In this document: piece by piece, positions 40,287 through 50,400 of the stretch
Position numbering within the stretch: the first letter of the stretch is position 1
Layout: each line of letters begins with the position of its first letter
Assembly (NCBI GenBank): GCA_046051225.1
Contig: JBJOOR010000004.1
Span: forward strand, 124,001 to 188,000
DNA length: 64,000 nucleotides
Direction: 5' to 3'
From: CAIODY01 sp046051225
Lineage (GTDB): Bacteria; Bacteroidota; Bacteroidia; Chitinophagales; CAIODY01
Notes under the pieces: generated by a model
Told to the model about the DNA's origin: nothing
Databases searched by the model: none
What the model saw: only the letters and a program-made list of their open reading frames with translations
Made by a program: the position numbers and the translations under genes

Positions 40287-43200
40287 ATCAAAACGAATAA
40301 ACTTATAGCGTTTATTATTGGGCTGCTTTGTTTAGTTTCATCAAAGTCGTATAGTAGCCATTTGGTGGGTGGAGATATTACCTATGCTTACAATGGTAAC
40401 AACAACTATGATATCACATTAACTTTGTGGAGAGACTGTTTTAATTCACAAACCTTATTCGATAATTCGGCAACTATTTATGTTTATCAAACTACTGGTT
40501 TTACAACCACTGGTTTAGGCATTTTAGTAACTACACTAACCACTGGTGCACCTATTGGTGGCACAACAGGCACATCAGTACCTCCTAATATTTACAATCC
40601 ATGTCTTACACCGCCAACAAATATTTGCGTCAATCAAGCCATATACACCGTTAATACCACATTACCAGCCATTGCAGGCGGCTATACTTTAGTGTATCAG
40701 CGTTGTTGCAGAAATGGTGGTATTCAAAATATTACAAGCCCATCAAGTACAGGCGCCACATACACCTGCGAAATTCCAGGCATGGCAAATTATGCTAATA
40801 GTAGCCCAACATTCAATAGCTTTCCACCCATTTCTATTTGTCAAAATGTGCTATTTACTTTTAATGCAAGTGCTACCGATGCAGATGGCGATAGTATGGC
40901 ATACTCTCTTTATACACCCTACAATGGCGGCAGTGGCGGTGGCGGCGGTGGTGGTGCAGTAGGTTTTGATACTGTTACTTGGACAAATGGTTATACTTTA
41001 TCAAACGTAATGGGTGGCACACCCGTTTTAAATATAAACCCAACTACAGGGTTATTATCAGTAACACCACCTACGGCAAGTAGATTTGTGGTAGGCATAG
41101 CAGTAAAAGAATACAGAAATGGAGTTTATTTAGGTACTGTACGCCGTGATTTTCAATTCAACGTTACAGCCTGCTTAAATACCGTAACAGCATTTACCCC
41201 ATCTAATTATACATCAGGTGGAATTAATTATTGGCTTTCCTGCAAATCTAATACAGTTACATTTGCCAATACAAGCAGCCCTATTAATGCCTTAACTACT
41301 TTTCATTGGGATTTTGGTGTAGCCGATTCTACAAATGATACAAGTAGCTTAATTACCCCCACCTATACTTTTCCTGATACAGGAACCTATGATGTTACAT
41401 TAATCATTAACCCATCTTATTTAGCACCATGTAAAAGTATTGCTATCAGAAAAGTAAGAGTATATGCCCCATTTCATGTGGGCGATTCCATCAATCCAAT
41501 TATTCCAATTACATGTTTTGGGTCTATCGTTAATTTTATAGATACATCTCGTTCAATACTGCCTACAACAAGGCTTTGGTCGTTTGGTGATGCATCTTAT
41601 TCTACTCTTAAAAGTGCTTATCATCAATATTCAACACCAGGTATCTATAATGTAAAATTGGTAGTACAAAATTTAATGGGTTGCAAAGATTCATTAACAA
41701 GCCAAGTAACCATCACTCCAAAAACTACAGGTATTCTTATTCCTAGTTTAGCTTGTGATAGTTCAGTAAAATTTATTCCTGCTATTTTAGCAAGCGCTTA
41801 TAGTTGGAATTTTGGTGATTTTACTAGTTCCAAAAATACTTCGCTAATTGATACTCCAATACATAAATATTCAGCATCGGGCAATTATACTATTGAACTA
41901 ATTACTTACCCTAACACAGGCTGTGCAGATACAGCTTACAAAACTATTTATATGGCTTTAGGGTTAGATGCCGATTTTAATTTTAGTAATGTTTGTTTTT
42001 ATGATAGCGCTGTATTTCTTAATACATCTAAACAAGGAGCAGGCACAATGACCCTTCAGGTATGGAATTATGGCGATGGCAGTAAGCTAGATACCACTAT
42101 GGCTGCCACTGTAAAACATTTATTTAAAGTAGGTACTTATTCTGTAAAACTTTGGATTACCAATACTACAGGTTGCACCGATTCTATTATCAAGCAAATA
42201 ATTATTCATAATTATCCTGTTATTAATGCATTGCCAGCCGATAGCGCTAAGCTATGTTATTTAGATACTTTACAATTACAAGCATCAGGTGGTGGCACAT
42301 ATAAATGGCTTACTAATTATAGTATTAGCAATACAACAATTTCAAATCCACTAATTAGCCCTGATACCAATAGCCTATACATTGTGCAAGTTACAAGCCC
42401 ATTTGGATGCGTTTATCAAGATTCAATAAAAATAAATGTAATTACATATATTCAGCATTCGGTAACCAATGATACTGCCATTTGCTATGGCGATACTATT
42501 CGATTAAAAGCATCAAGCACCGAACCTGGCATTATTAAATATGAATGGCAAACAAATTATAACATTAGCAAATTAGATACATTTAATCCATCTGTATGGC
42601 CTAAAAAAAATACTGATTATATTGTATTAATTCGTTCTGGAAGATGTGGGAATTTTGATACTACAAGTGTTAAAGTATTGGCACTTACTACACCTTATGC
42701 TGGTCCTGATATTACGATTTGCAAAAATTATAGCGCCACACTACACGGTATTAATGCTACTTATTATGATTGGCAACCTAAAGATTTTTTACGCAATAGT
42801 AGTTCCCCCAATCCTGTGGCATTTCCTAATGCAACTACCACTTATTATTTAACAGGTATTGATACCAATCAATGTTTGCGACCAGGACACGATAGTATGA
42901 TAGTATTTGTAGATACATTTCATTATGCCGAGGCCGGACAAGATACTAATGTAGTTATGAACATCCCGTTTCAATTAGGTGCTAGCGGTGGTAAATATTA
43001 CCAATGGTTTCCAACCACTGGACTAGATAACCCATATAGCGCTACACCAAATTGTACACTTACTGCCGATCAAATTTATGTAGTAAAAGTATCAGATGAA
43101 AATGGATGTTATGCCTATGATACAGTTCATATTTTTGCGTTTCCACAAGTAGTAGCTTTAATGCCTAATGCCTTTACTCCTAATAGTGATGGAATTGATG

Positions 43201-43424
43201 ATATCATTATTCCCATTTATGCAGGTATTCGTAGATTAGATTATTTTTTCATATATAATCGCTTAGGAGAAAAAGTTTTTTCAACTACAGAAATGACACA
43301 GGGATGGGATGGAACTTATCATCATACACCAGCCGAAACAGGCACCTATGTTTATTACATAAGCGGTGTAGATGCTACTGGCAATGGATTTATACAAAAA
43401 GGCGATATTATTTTGCTACGATAA
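40287..43424 (+). CDS. secreted PKD-repeat protein with CHU_C C-terminal domain; likely ATC start
   Basis: The first canonical start is a TTG at 40362, which lies inside the mature protein (SSHLVGGDITYAYN). In frame upstream, between a stop at 40272 and that TTG, the DNA encodes a complete signal peptide: KTNKLIAFIIGLLCLVSSKSYS, preceded by ATC at 40287. I take ATC as the probable start. Four PKD domains follow (HWDFG, LWSFGD, SWNFGD, VWNYGD, each ending in GxYxVxL), then Ig-like modules and a CHU_C T9SS type B sorting domain (MPNAFTPNSDGIDD ... YNRLGEKVF ... GWDGTYH). A glycine run (GGSGGGGGGGAVG) lies near residue 210. It is a surface protein, probably adhesive. Confidence 0.82.
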   Translation: MKTNKLIAFIIGLLCLVSSKSYSSHLVGGDITYAYNGNNNYDITLTLWRDCFNSQTLFDNSATIYVYQTTGFTTTGLGILVTTLTTGAPIGGTTGTSVPPNIYNPCLTPPTNICVNQAIYTVNTTLPAIAGGYTLVYQRCCRNGGIQNITSPSSTGATYTCEIPGMANYANSSPTFNSFPPISICQNVLFTFNASATDADGDSMAYSLYTPYNGGSGGGGGGGAVGFDTVTWTNGYTLSNVMGGTPVLNINPTTGLLSVTPPTASRFVVGIAVKEYRNGVYLGTVRRDFQFNVTACLNTVTAFTPSNYTSGGINYWLSCKSNTVTFANTSSPINALTTFHWDFGVADSTNDTSSLITPTYTFPDTGTYDVTLIINPSYLAPCKSIAIRKVRVYAPFHVGDSINPIIPITCFGSIVNFIDTSRSILPTTRLWSFGDASYSTLKSAYHQYSTPGIYNVKLVVQNLMGCKDSLTSQVTITPKTTGILIPSLACDSSVKFIPAILASAYSWNFGDFTSSKNTSLIDTPIHKYSASGNYTIELITYPNTGCADTAYKTIYMALGLDADFNFSNVCFYDSAVFLNTSKQGAGTMTLQVWNYGDGSKLDTTMAATVKHLFKVGTYSVKLWITNTTGCTDSIIKQIIIHNYPVINALPADSAKLCYLDTLQLQASGGGTYKWLTNYSISNTTISNPLISPDTNSLYIVQVTSPFGCVYQDSIKINVITYIQHSVTNDTAICYGDTIRLKASSTEPGIIKYEWQTNYNISKLDTFNPSVWPKKNTDYIVLIRSGRCGNFDTTSVKVLALTTPYAGPDITICKNYSATLHGINATYYDWQPKDFLRNSSSPNPVAFPNATTTYYLTGIDTNQCLRPGHDSMIVFVDTFHYAEAGQDTNVVMNIPFQLGASGGKYYQWFPTTGLDNPYSATPNCTLTADQIYVVKVSDENGCYAYDTVHIFAFPQVVALMPNAFTPNSDGIDDIIIPIYAGIRRLDYFFIYNRLGEKVFSTTEMTQGWDGTYHHTPAETGTYVYYISGVDATGNGFIQKGDIILLR

Positions 43425-43491
43425 ATCGAATAAGCTTTTTTGAAAACAAAATTTCTCTCGATAACATCATTACAAAATTCTGCACGAACAA

Positions 43492-44880
43492 TCACTTCAA
43501 AATCCTTCCATTCATCGGATAGTAATTGTTAATGCGATTGGGTAAAACCTTTGCCCATCCCAAGTTTTGATGTTGGTATTGCATCATTGTCCAACCTGTT
43601 TTAAAGTCCTTCTCTGTTGGAGAAGGATTTAGGATGAGGTTTTCTTTCTTCAAATATTGAATAGCTTGTTCAAAATTCAATTCTACTTTTTGAATTGCAT
43701 CTGAAAGCAAATTACTCATCGCTAATTCATGGTCAGGAATTAAATCTTTGTGGGTCAGTTGACCAACGCAAATACCACTTTTAATCACATTCAATTGGCT
43801 GCTGATAAATTCCATTTCATCAATCAATGATTTTGGTTGTGCAATGATGAATTCATTTTTTTGTTGAAACTCATACGCATCAACGTTTTTCAGCCAATTA
43901 TTTAAAATTGATTTGTTGATGGGTGAAATTTTTTGTTTTGATTTTTTCAATCGAGGTTTTTCAAAATTATCATTTTGCTTTCGCATAGCACAACAAAAAA
44001 AACCTTCGCCTTGCACCAAATGAGGATAAAATCTGAATCCTTGCGCTTGGTGTTTTTTCGATTTTGTTTCTACAATTTTAAATTCTGTTGGAATTTTTAT
44101 TGAAATATTTTCAGCATTTAATTCATCCATCATCCAATCAGCAATCGCTTCATTTTCACTTTCCGAAAAACTGCAAGTGCTATAAATCAAAACACCATTT
44201 GGTTTCAAACACTTCCAAATATCGGCTAAAATCCTTTGCTGACGCTGATTACAAAGCGACACTAAATTTTCATTCCATTCATTTAAGTAGTTAGGTTCTT
44301 TGCGAAACAAACCACTTCCACTGCATGGCGCATCAATTATCAGCACATCAAAATAGTTTTCTAATCGCTCAAAATGTTTGGGGTCGTTGTTCGTAACCAA
44401 CACATTTTCACTTCCCCATTTCGAAATATTTTCTTTCAAAATTGTCGCTCTGTTTTTTATTACTTCATTAGAAACGAGCAACGAATTTTCATTTATCAAT
44501 GAAGCAACCAAAGTTGACTTACCACCCGGAGCAGCACATAAATCAAGCACTTTGAGCGATTGGGTTAAATCAACAGTTTGTTGTAAAACAAATTCTAAAA
44601 ACATACTGCTGGCTTCTTGCACATAATAACAGCCTGCATGAAACAATGGGTCGTAGGTAAATGATGGTCGTTTTTCTAAATAAAATCCATTGCTGCACCA
44701 AGGAATTATTGTTGCATGATTAGCTTCGTTTTTTTCTGCCAACGAAAAATCGATTTTCTTTTTCGGATTTAATCGAATTGAAGTATTGGGCAATTGTTGA
44801 TGTGCTTGCAAAAATGCAGCTTCATCAAAGCCTTGTTGCAAGCGGAGTTCAGATAATAAATTTTCGGGTAGTTGATTCAT
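43492..44880 (-). CDS. RsmB/RsmF (NOL1/NOP2/Sun) family RNA cytosine-C5 methyltransferase
   Basis: The ATG at 44880 overlaps the stop of the transporter gene by 4 bp; the longer frame reads antisense through that gene and is rejected. Signatures of 5-methylcytosine rRNA methyltransferases are: SSMFLEFVLQQT, the SAM site VLDLCAAPGGKST near residue 105, VLIIDAPCSGSGLFRK (catalytic PCS motif) near residue 180, and LIYSTCSFSESENE (nucleophile TCS) near residue 235. The C-terminal third resembles the RsmF PUA-like region. A dispersed repeat is captured in frame near the C-terminus (43603-43640), encoding NLILNPSPTEKDF. Confidence 0.9.
   Translation of the reverse strand: MNQLPENLLSELRLQQGFDEAAFLQAHQQLPNTSIRLNPKKKIDFSLAEKNEANHATIIPWCSNGFYLEKRPSFTYDPLFHAGCYYVQEASSMFLEFVLQQTVDLTQSLKVLDLCAAPGGKSTLVASLINENSLLVSNEVIKNRATILKENISKWGSENVLVTNNDPKHFERLENYFDVLIIDAPCSGSGLFRKEPNYLNEWNENLVSLCNQRQQRILADIWKCLKPNGVLIYSTCSFSESENEAIADWMMDELNAENISIKIPTEFKIVETKSKKHQAQGFRFYPHLVQGEGFFCCAMRKQNDNFEKPRLKKSKQKISPINKSILNNWLKNVDAYEFQQKNEFIIAQPKSLIDEMEFISSQLNVIKSGICVGQLTHKDLIPDHELAMSNLLSDAIQKVELNFEQAIQYLKKENLILNPSPTEKDFKTGWTMMQYQHQNLGWAKVLPNRINNYYPMNGRILK
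43603..43640. repeat. palindromic dispersed repeat inside the rRNA methyltransferase gene
   Basis: The block contains the palindrome TCCTTCTC-tgttg-GAGAAGGA (43607-43627) flanked by AAAG and TTTAGGATGAGG. It is in the same family as 34381-34416 (polA) and 1151-1188 (intergenic). Confidence 0.8.
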
Positions 44881-45737
44881 CGTTTCAAATTCACAATTAA
44901 AATTCCCAACAAAACTATCAATCCGCCAACGATTTGCGAAGGCAATAAATATTCGTGCAAAACAGGAATGGCAAACAATGTGGTGAACACAGCTTGGCTT
45001 AATAAAATGACCGAAGCCACCGCCGAAGAAATATATCCGAGTGCATAATTGATGGTGAGCCAGCCAGCCACATGCGTTATCAATCCTAAACCAATAAGCG
45101 GTAACCATGCATCAACAGGCACTTTCAGCGATGTATGCTGAAATAATGCACAGCAAAATAAAGTGATGGTGCAAGCCAATGTTGCAAAAGTCATGAAGGT
45201 TAAAGTGTCGGTTTTTTGTCGCGATTTTTGTGTAACCAACAAATAACAAGCGTAAAAAAAACTGGCGATGAGCGCAAATAAATTTCCTTTGCCCAAATCG
45301 AAATGTTGCACTTTTTGCCAACCGATTAAAATGATAACACCAGTGATAGCAACAAAAGTTCCGAACCAAAACCAGCCTTTCAATTTTGTTTTAAAAAACA
45401 ACATCGAACCCAGCGCAACCCACACTGGTGCAAAGTTTGCCAATGCTGTTGAAATGCCAGCACTGCTTAATAAAATGGATTGATTCCAGAAATATAAATC
45501 CAAACCAAATAAAATTCCGCCGACTAAAATCAATAAAAAATCTTTTGTTGTTGGAAAATTTTTTCGTGCAAAAAACCAAATTGGCAACAAAACTATCGAA
45601 GCAATAAAAACACGATAAAAGCCAGAAGCCACACCAGTCATGGGTTTGGCAAGCGATACAAAAATGGCTGACCAACCAATGCAAATTGTTCCGAAAAAAA
45701 GTAAAAGGTAAGGTACGAAAAAGTGTTTTTTTTGCAC
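44877..45737 (-). CDS. EamA/DMT-superfamily transporter
   Basis: This 286-residue protein has ten predicted membrane helices arranged as two EamA repeats (helix pairs beginning FFGTICIGWSAIFVSLAKPM and, in the second half, LGLITHVAGWLTINYALGYIS). The family exports amino acids, metabolites or drugs; the substrate cannot be told. The start is GTG at 45737 with the sequence MQKKHFFVPYLLLFFG. It is translationally coupled to the methyltransferase (4-bp overlap). Confidence 0.86.
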   Translation of the reverse strand: MQKKHFFVPYLLLFFGTICIGWSAIFVSLAKPMTGVASGFYRVFIASIVLLPIWFFARKNFPTTKDFLLILVGGILFGLDLYFWNQSILLSSAGISTALANFAPVWVALGSMLFFKTKLKGWFWFGTFVAITGVIILIGWQKVQHFDLGKGNLFALIASFFYACYLLVTQKSRQKTDTLTFMTFATLACTITLFCCALFQHTSLKVPVDAWLPLIGLGLITHVAGWLTINYALGYISSAVASVILLSQAVFTTLFAIPVLHEYLLPSQIVGGLIVLLGILIVNLKR

Positions 45738-45777
45738 TAAATTATTTTAGATGCGCAAATTAAATGAATAAAAGCAA

Positions 45778-46248
45778 TTAAACCCCTATTTCTAATATTT
45801 CAAATTTCAAAGTGCCTGCTGGAACTTTAATTTCAGCCACTTCGCCCACTTGTTTACCTAATAACCCCTTTCCAATTGGTGATCCAACAGATATTCTTCC
45901 CGATTTCAAATCAGCTTCTTTCTCACTAACTATTTGATAGGTAACAGTTTTTTTATCTTTCAAATTTTTCAATTTCACATTGCACATTACTGATACTTTT
46001 GAAGTATCAACATCAGCAGCATCCATCACCCTAGCATTCGAAAGCATGTCTTCTAATTTAGCTATTTTAGCTTCTAAATGACCTTGTGCTTCTTTAGCGG
46101 CATCATATTCAGCATTTTCACTTAAATCGCCTTTATCACGTGCTTCAGCAATCTGACGAGCCATATCAGCTCTACCTTTTGTTCTTAATTCATTCAATTC
46201 CTTTTTTGAATTTTCCATCCCTTCGCTGCTCAAATAATTATAAGCCAT
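45778..46248 (-). CDS. greA: transcription elongation factor GreA
   Basis: GreA rescues backtracked RNA polymerase by stimulating transcript cleavage. The N-terminal coiled coil includes the acidic tip GDLSENAEYDAAKE near residue 42, and the C-terminal FKBP-like domain ends with VSEKEADLKSGRISVGSPIGKGLLGK near residue 110. At 156 residues it is full length. It is preceded by the terminator of the PorV-like gene and is probably monocistronic. Confidence 0.96.
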   Translation of the reverse strand: MAYNYLSSEGMENSKKELNELRTKGRADMARQIAEARDKGDLSENAEYDAAKEAQGHLEAKIAKLEDMLSNARVMDAADVDTSKVSVMCNVKLKNLKDKKTVTYQIVSEKEADLKSGRISVGSPIGKGLLGKQVGEVAEIKVPAGTLKFEILEIGV

Positions 46249-46271
46249 CTTCTAAATATTTTATTGATTTT

Positions 46272-46313
46272 TTCTAAAAAAATAAACAGGGCATATCATA
46301 ATGATAAGCCCTG
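46272..46313 (-). terminator. terminator of the TonB receptor / T9SS protein / PorV-like unit
   Basis: Read on the minus strand: CAGGGCTTATCA-tta-TGATATGCCCTG, 11 of 12 pairs, followed by TTTATTTTTTT. It ends the three-gene transcript 27 nt after the stop at 46340. Confidence 0.88.
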
Positions 46314-46339
46314 CTCGATTGCAAAAATAGTAAATATTT

Positions 46340-47437
46340 TTATAAAGTAACCCTTACTCCTAGTGAATGTGTGCCATGAAAAGGATTGGTTGTTCTGTAA
46401 GAATAATCAATTCCAAAAGTTGGTCCATCTTTTTTAACAGGTAATTCGAAAGTAAACCCAGCGCTTAAGCCAGTATAAACATTGGTTCTAATAGCATCTT
46501 TTTTAAAGCTTCCAGGTTCATAACGATAACCAAGATGTAATAAAAATTGTTCTTTGTAAGAAAATTCGGCACCTAAGCCTAACAAATCTTTGGTAAATGC
46601 ATTAGAAATAAATGCACCTGATATTGAAATCCGTTTCATTTCATCAGGAAATTTATAATCATAAGCACCACCAATATTTAATTGAGAAGGCAGTTCAAAT
46701 GTTGCTGAACGCATTTCCAAATTTTGAGTATACTTTGAATTTTGAATAGTTGATAAAGCTGATAAACCATCACCGCGATATTGAAGTGCTGTACCTACAT
46801 TGCGTAATGAAATTCCGAAATGAATGTTTTTATATTTTATTTTAGGAGATGATGAACCATGATATTGAATACCAGCATCTATAGTAGCACCTTGAGCTTT
46901 AGCATTTGGAATTTGTTCAGAGATTCCAGTAATACCTACACCACCTTGAATGGCATCAGAAAATTTTTTAGCATAACAAACCGAGAAGTTAAAAAATTGA
47001 GGTTTGTAAGTTCCTAAAGTTGCTAATCCATTTACTACATCTGGTACAGCCGTAGTTGTAATAGGTATTTCTCCAAATGTCATCGACATTACATTGATAC
47101 CTAAAACACCACCATTTTTTCCTAATTTTTGGGAAAAACCCAAATCATTTACGCCCATATTACCGCCTTGCAATTGCAACCAAACATTTTTTGAAAAAAC
47201 TAATTCAGTTCTTTCTGTTTCGGCAAGCCCAGCCACGTTTAAACGTGTAGCTTCAATGCCTTTAATTGTAGAAAAGTTTACACTACCCCACCCCGAACTT
47301 CGTGAAAAAGGATTTACCAATAATTCATAAGCTCCAGCCTGGCCTGTTCTATCTTTATTTCCTGCAAATAATGTAGTGGTGCATAATGTTGAGAAAGATG
47401 CAACTAACAATATTACTAATTTTTTTGTGGCAATCAT
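46340..47437 (-). CDS. PorV/PorQ family outer-membrane protein
   Basis: This 365-residue beta-barrel protein has a signal peptide (MIATKKLVILLVASFSTLCTTTLFA). It then reads AGAYELLVNPFSRSSGWGSVN, a PorV-like N-terminus, and ends in alternating strands with the terminal GTHSLGVRVTL. In T9SS, PorV shuttles folded cargo from the SprA translocon to the attachment complex. Genomes of this phylum often hold several PorV-like paralogues next to specific cargo genes. This one is last in a unit with a TonB receptor and a giant T9SS cargo, so it may serve that cargo specifically (inference). Confidence 0.82.
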   Translation of the reverse strand: MIATKKLVILLVASFSTLCTTTLFAGNKDRTGQAGAYELLVNPFSRSSGWGSVNFSTIKGIEATRLNVAGLAETERTELVFSKNVWLQLQGGNMGVNDLGFSQKLGKNGGVLGINVMSMTFGEIPITTTAVPDVVNGLATLGTYKPQFFNFSVCYAKKFSDAIQGGVGITGISEQIPNAKAQGATIDAGIQYHGSSSPKIKYKNIHFGISLRNVGTALQYRGDGLSALSTIQNSKYTQNLEMRSATFELPSQLNIGGAYDYKFPDEMKRISISGAFISNAFTKDLLGLGAEFSYKEQFLLHLGYRYEPGSFKKDAIRTNVYTGLSAGFTFELPVKKDGPTFGIDYSYRTTNPFHGTHSLGVRVTL

Positions 47438-47470
47438 ATAAGAAACGATTTGATTATTTATAAGTAAAAT

Positions 47471-50400
47471 TTAGAATGTATTTAAATCGATTTGACGCAT
47501 TACACCAAACCATTTGATAACACGTTGTGCAGATTGGTCATGGTTTTTGCCTAAACCATCTGCTGAAATATGAATTAAATATAAACCACTTGCAATAGGT
47601 ACGCTTACAGAATTTTTCAAATCCCAATCTTGATAAGTTGGATAATCAATATCACGTTTAAATTGGCGAATCAAAGTACCATCTACTGTATAAATAGTGA
47701 TTGTACATTTTTTAGGTAAATTAGTTATTTTAACTTTCGAATCTAAAGTACCTGTTTCGTAATTTGAATATGCATAGTATGGATTAGGTACTACATTAAT
47801 TAAATCCAGAGCACTTTTTGCAGTATCCATTATACTTGTATCAGCAGCAAAATCTTTCATACTGAATGTAAATTTAGGATATCCAGGATTTTCAGTATTA
47901 TTGCCATAGCCATGCAAACCATAAGGTTTTGATACTCTAATTTTTAATGTTAAATCAGCTGGAATGATGCCTTCTTTGGCTGTTTTCATACCATACAATC
48001 CACCTGTATTTAACATCATCGGTACGCCTACCCAAACAGCTGAATCATATACATCACTTCTAATTGTATTAACATCGCCCGAAGCTAATGTTGCAGCATT
48101 GTTTTGTGCCGCCGATTCAGAATATTTTGTTTTCATGATATAAATATAATGGCGACCACCAAATCTGCCAAATCCTTCTTTAATTATAGTAGAGGTAGGA
48201 TTCCAAAGTAAATCATTTCCATTATCATTTACAGCTTTACTGTCTTCGCCAAAAATAATATTTAATCTTTCGCCTGTTTCAATATTAATAGCATATCCTG
48301 GAAACCAGCTTAAACCTTGAGAACTTGCATCGTATTTAGGATTTCCGCTAGCATCCAAGCTAGTATAATCTAACCAAGAATTGTGTGCAGATAAACGTAA
48401 TCTATCTGTTGATGTTACCACAGCACCACTGGTAGCAAGGTCTTTAGGATTGGTTTTTGTATCTACGACTGGCACTTTAGTCCATTTAGATTTATCGCTT
48501 GTAAACACAATATCAACACTAAATAAATCACTCATTTTATGATTTTTCATACATAACTCATCAAAGCCTGGAATAATAGCAGTTTCATAATTATATACAG
48601 GGTTGGTTAAAAAATCAGTACCAACTGAACCAACATCATACGCTGATAACATGAACGGAGCCCAAGTGCCACCAAATATTTTTTCAAAATCTTGGTCTTT
48701 ATCATAAGCATCAATAAAACTACCTGAACCATAAGCATAATCTGACCATTTCCATGATTGTGCAGGCGATGCTGTTTTATCTTTCCAAGTTGTACCTGAA
48801 CGAATCCAGTTTGTACCCACTTCGCCATCTTGGTCGGCGGCTTGCTGCCCATACCAAAAATTAACGGCAGATTTTACTTTTAAATCCCATCCTAAGAAAC
48901 CATTATTTTGAGCATAGTTTTTAATATCAACTAATGAAATCGTATTATTTGGTGGCCCAGAACTAACAGTAATATTCTTTTTTGTGCCTGCAAATGCAGA
49001 TTGTGTAATGTTTAAAGAAAAGCCCCAATCTTGAAATAATTGGTCGTAGCCTACTGATATATCTTTTTCAGAATATCTTGTTTCGCCAGTTGTGGTATTC
49101 ACAATTTTCCAATACGCAAATTTTCTAACGCTATCTTTTGGTGCAGCAGGCGTTGATGAATCCCAAGCTCCATTTATCCAATATTTTGCCGAATCAATAA
49201 TTGATACTTCAAAGTCAGATTTTGGAACTTTAATAGGATCAAAAATTCGAATATTAATTGGACCACCTAATGAATCATATTTCAATTTATCTGTACTTGC
49301 ATTTACATTGTTCATTATTTCATCAATTGATGATTGTGCAAGATTGGTAAAGTTGTAGCCATTGCCATACCCTTCAACACGAGTAATAAATGGCTGGTCG
49401 CCATATTTAGAATGTAATACAGTTCCACCATGTTGAGGTGTTACAATATGAGGAATACCAGTATAAGAATACACATTAGCATTACCTCGAATGTAAGGTG
49501 TTGCTTGTGAAGATGGATCAGCATCAGAATACTCTTTATAATTATTATAACCATAAGCTACTACCAAATAATAATAACTTTTAAAGTTTACCAAAAATTG
49601 ATCATCACCTGTAGCAAACTTATCCGTTGTAATTTGAAAAGTATGACTAATGCCTTCATCAGTTCCTGCAGCTTCCAAAATAGGCTTAAATCCACCACCA
49701 TTTGCATCATCTCTAAACCAATTTACAATATTTTTTACACTATTTTTTAAATCGACTTGGGCAATTAAACGCATTTTAGTAGCGTCATGATAATCATCTT
49801 CAGTTGATGGAAGAAAATTATCTTTTAATTGATATATTTGATATCCTTCAAAAATATAAGATGCATGTAATGAGTCAGTAGCTGTTGGGCTGCCTGGAAC
49901 TTTAATGACTTGTGGCATAATTCTACTAGAAAATTCTTTATACTTTTCTTGGTAATTATTAGAAACAGGACTATTATTTGAAATTGTTAAAATTAATTCT
50001 TTATCATATTCTTTAATAGATAAATCTGGTGCATCTGGTCCTTTTAAAATCGAGAATCCTGCATCAAATAATGCTTGTGCGGTTGCATCGGCTGTTAATA
50101 TTTTTTGGAATGAAGGACATGGATAAGAAATACTTGGTACCCAAACCACACCTACTGTAACACGTTGTTTTGAACCAGGAATTAATTTGAATGGTCCAGA
50201 TGATTCAACAATACGCACATCACCTGGCGTAACAGGAGCTGGATTACACATAGACCAATATGGTTGATTTGTAATAGGATCTACACCTGATTTATTAGGT
50301 GCATCAGGAAATGCAAAATGGGTTCTTTGTGTACCACCGTGTGCATTACCACCTGAAGTAAATCTTGTTCCATCTCTCCAAGTACCAGTCATATAGCCAT

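Noticed and set aside
40921..40960. GGTGGCGGCGGT run as a CRISPR- or phase-variation-like repeat
   Set aside because: It encodes a short in-frame glycine linker with irregular codons, not a homogeneous tract or spaced repeat array.
44881..45108. Upstream extension of the rRNA methyltransferase frame
   Set aside because: It lies within the transporter gene in another frame and lacks any family similarity; the ATG at 44880 gives the normal N-terminus.
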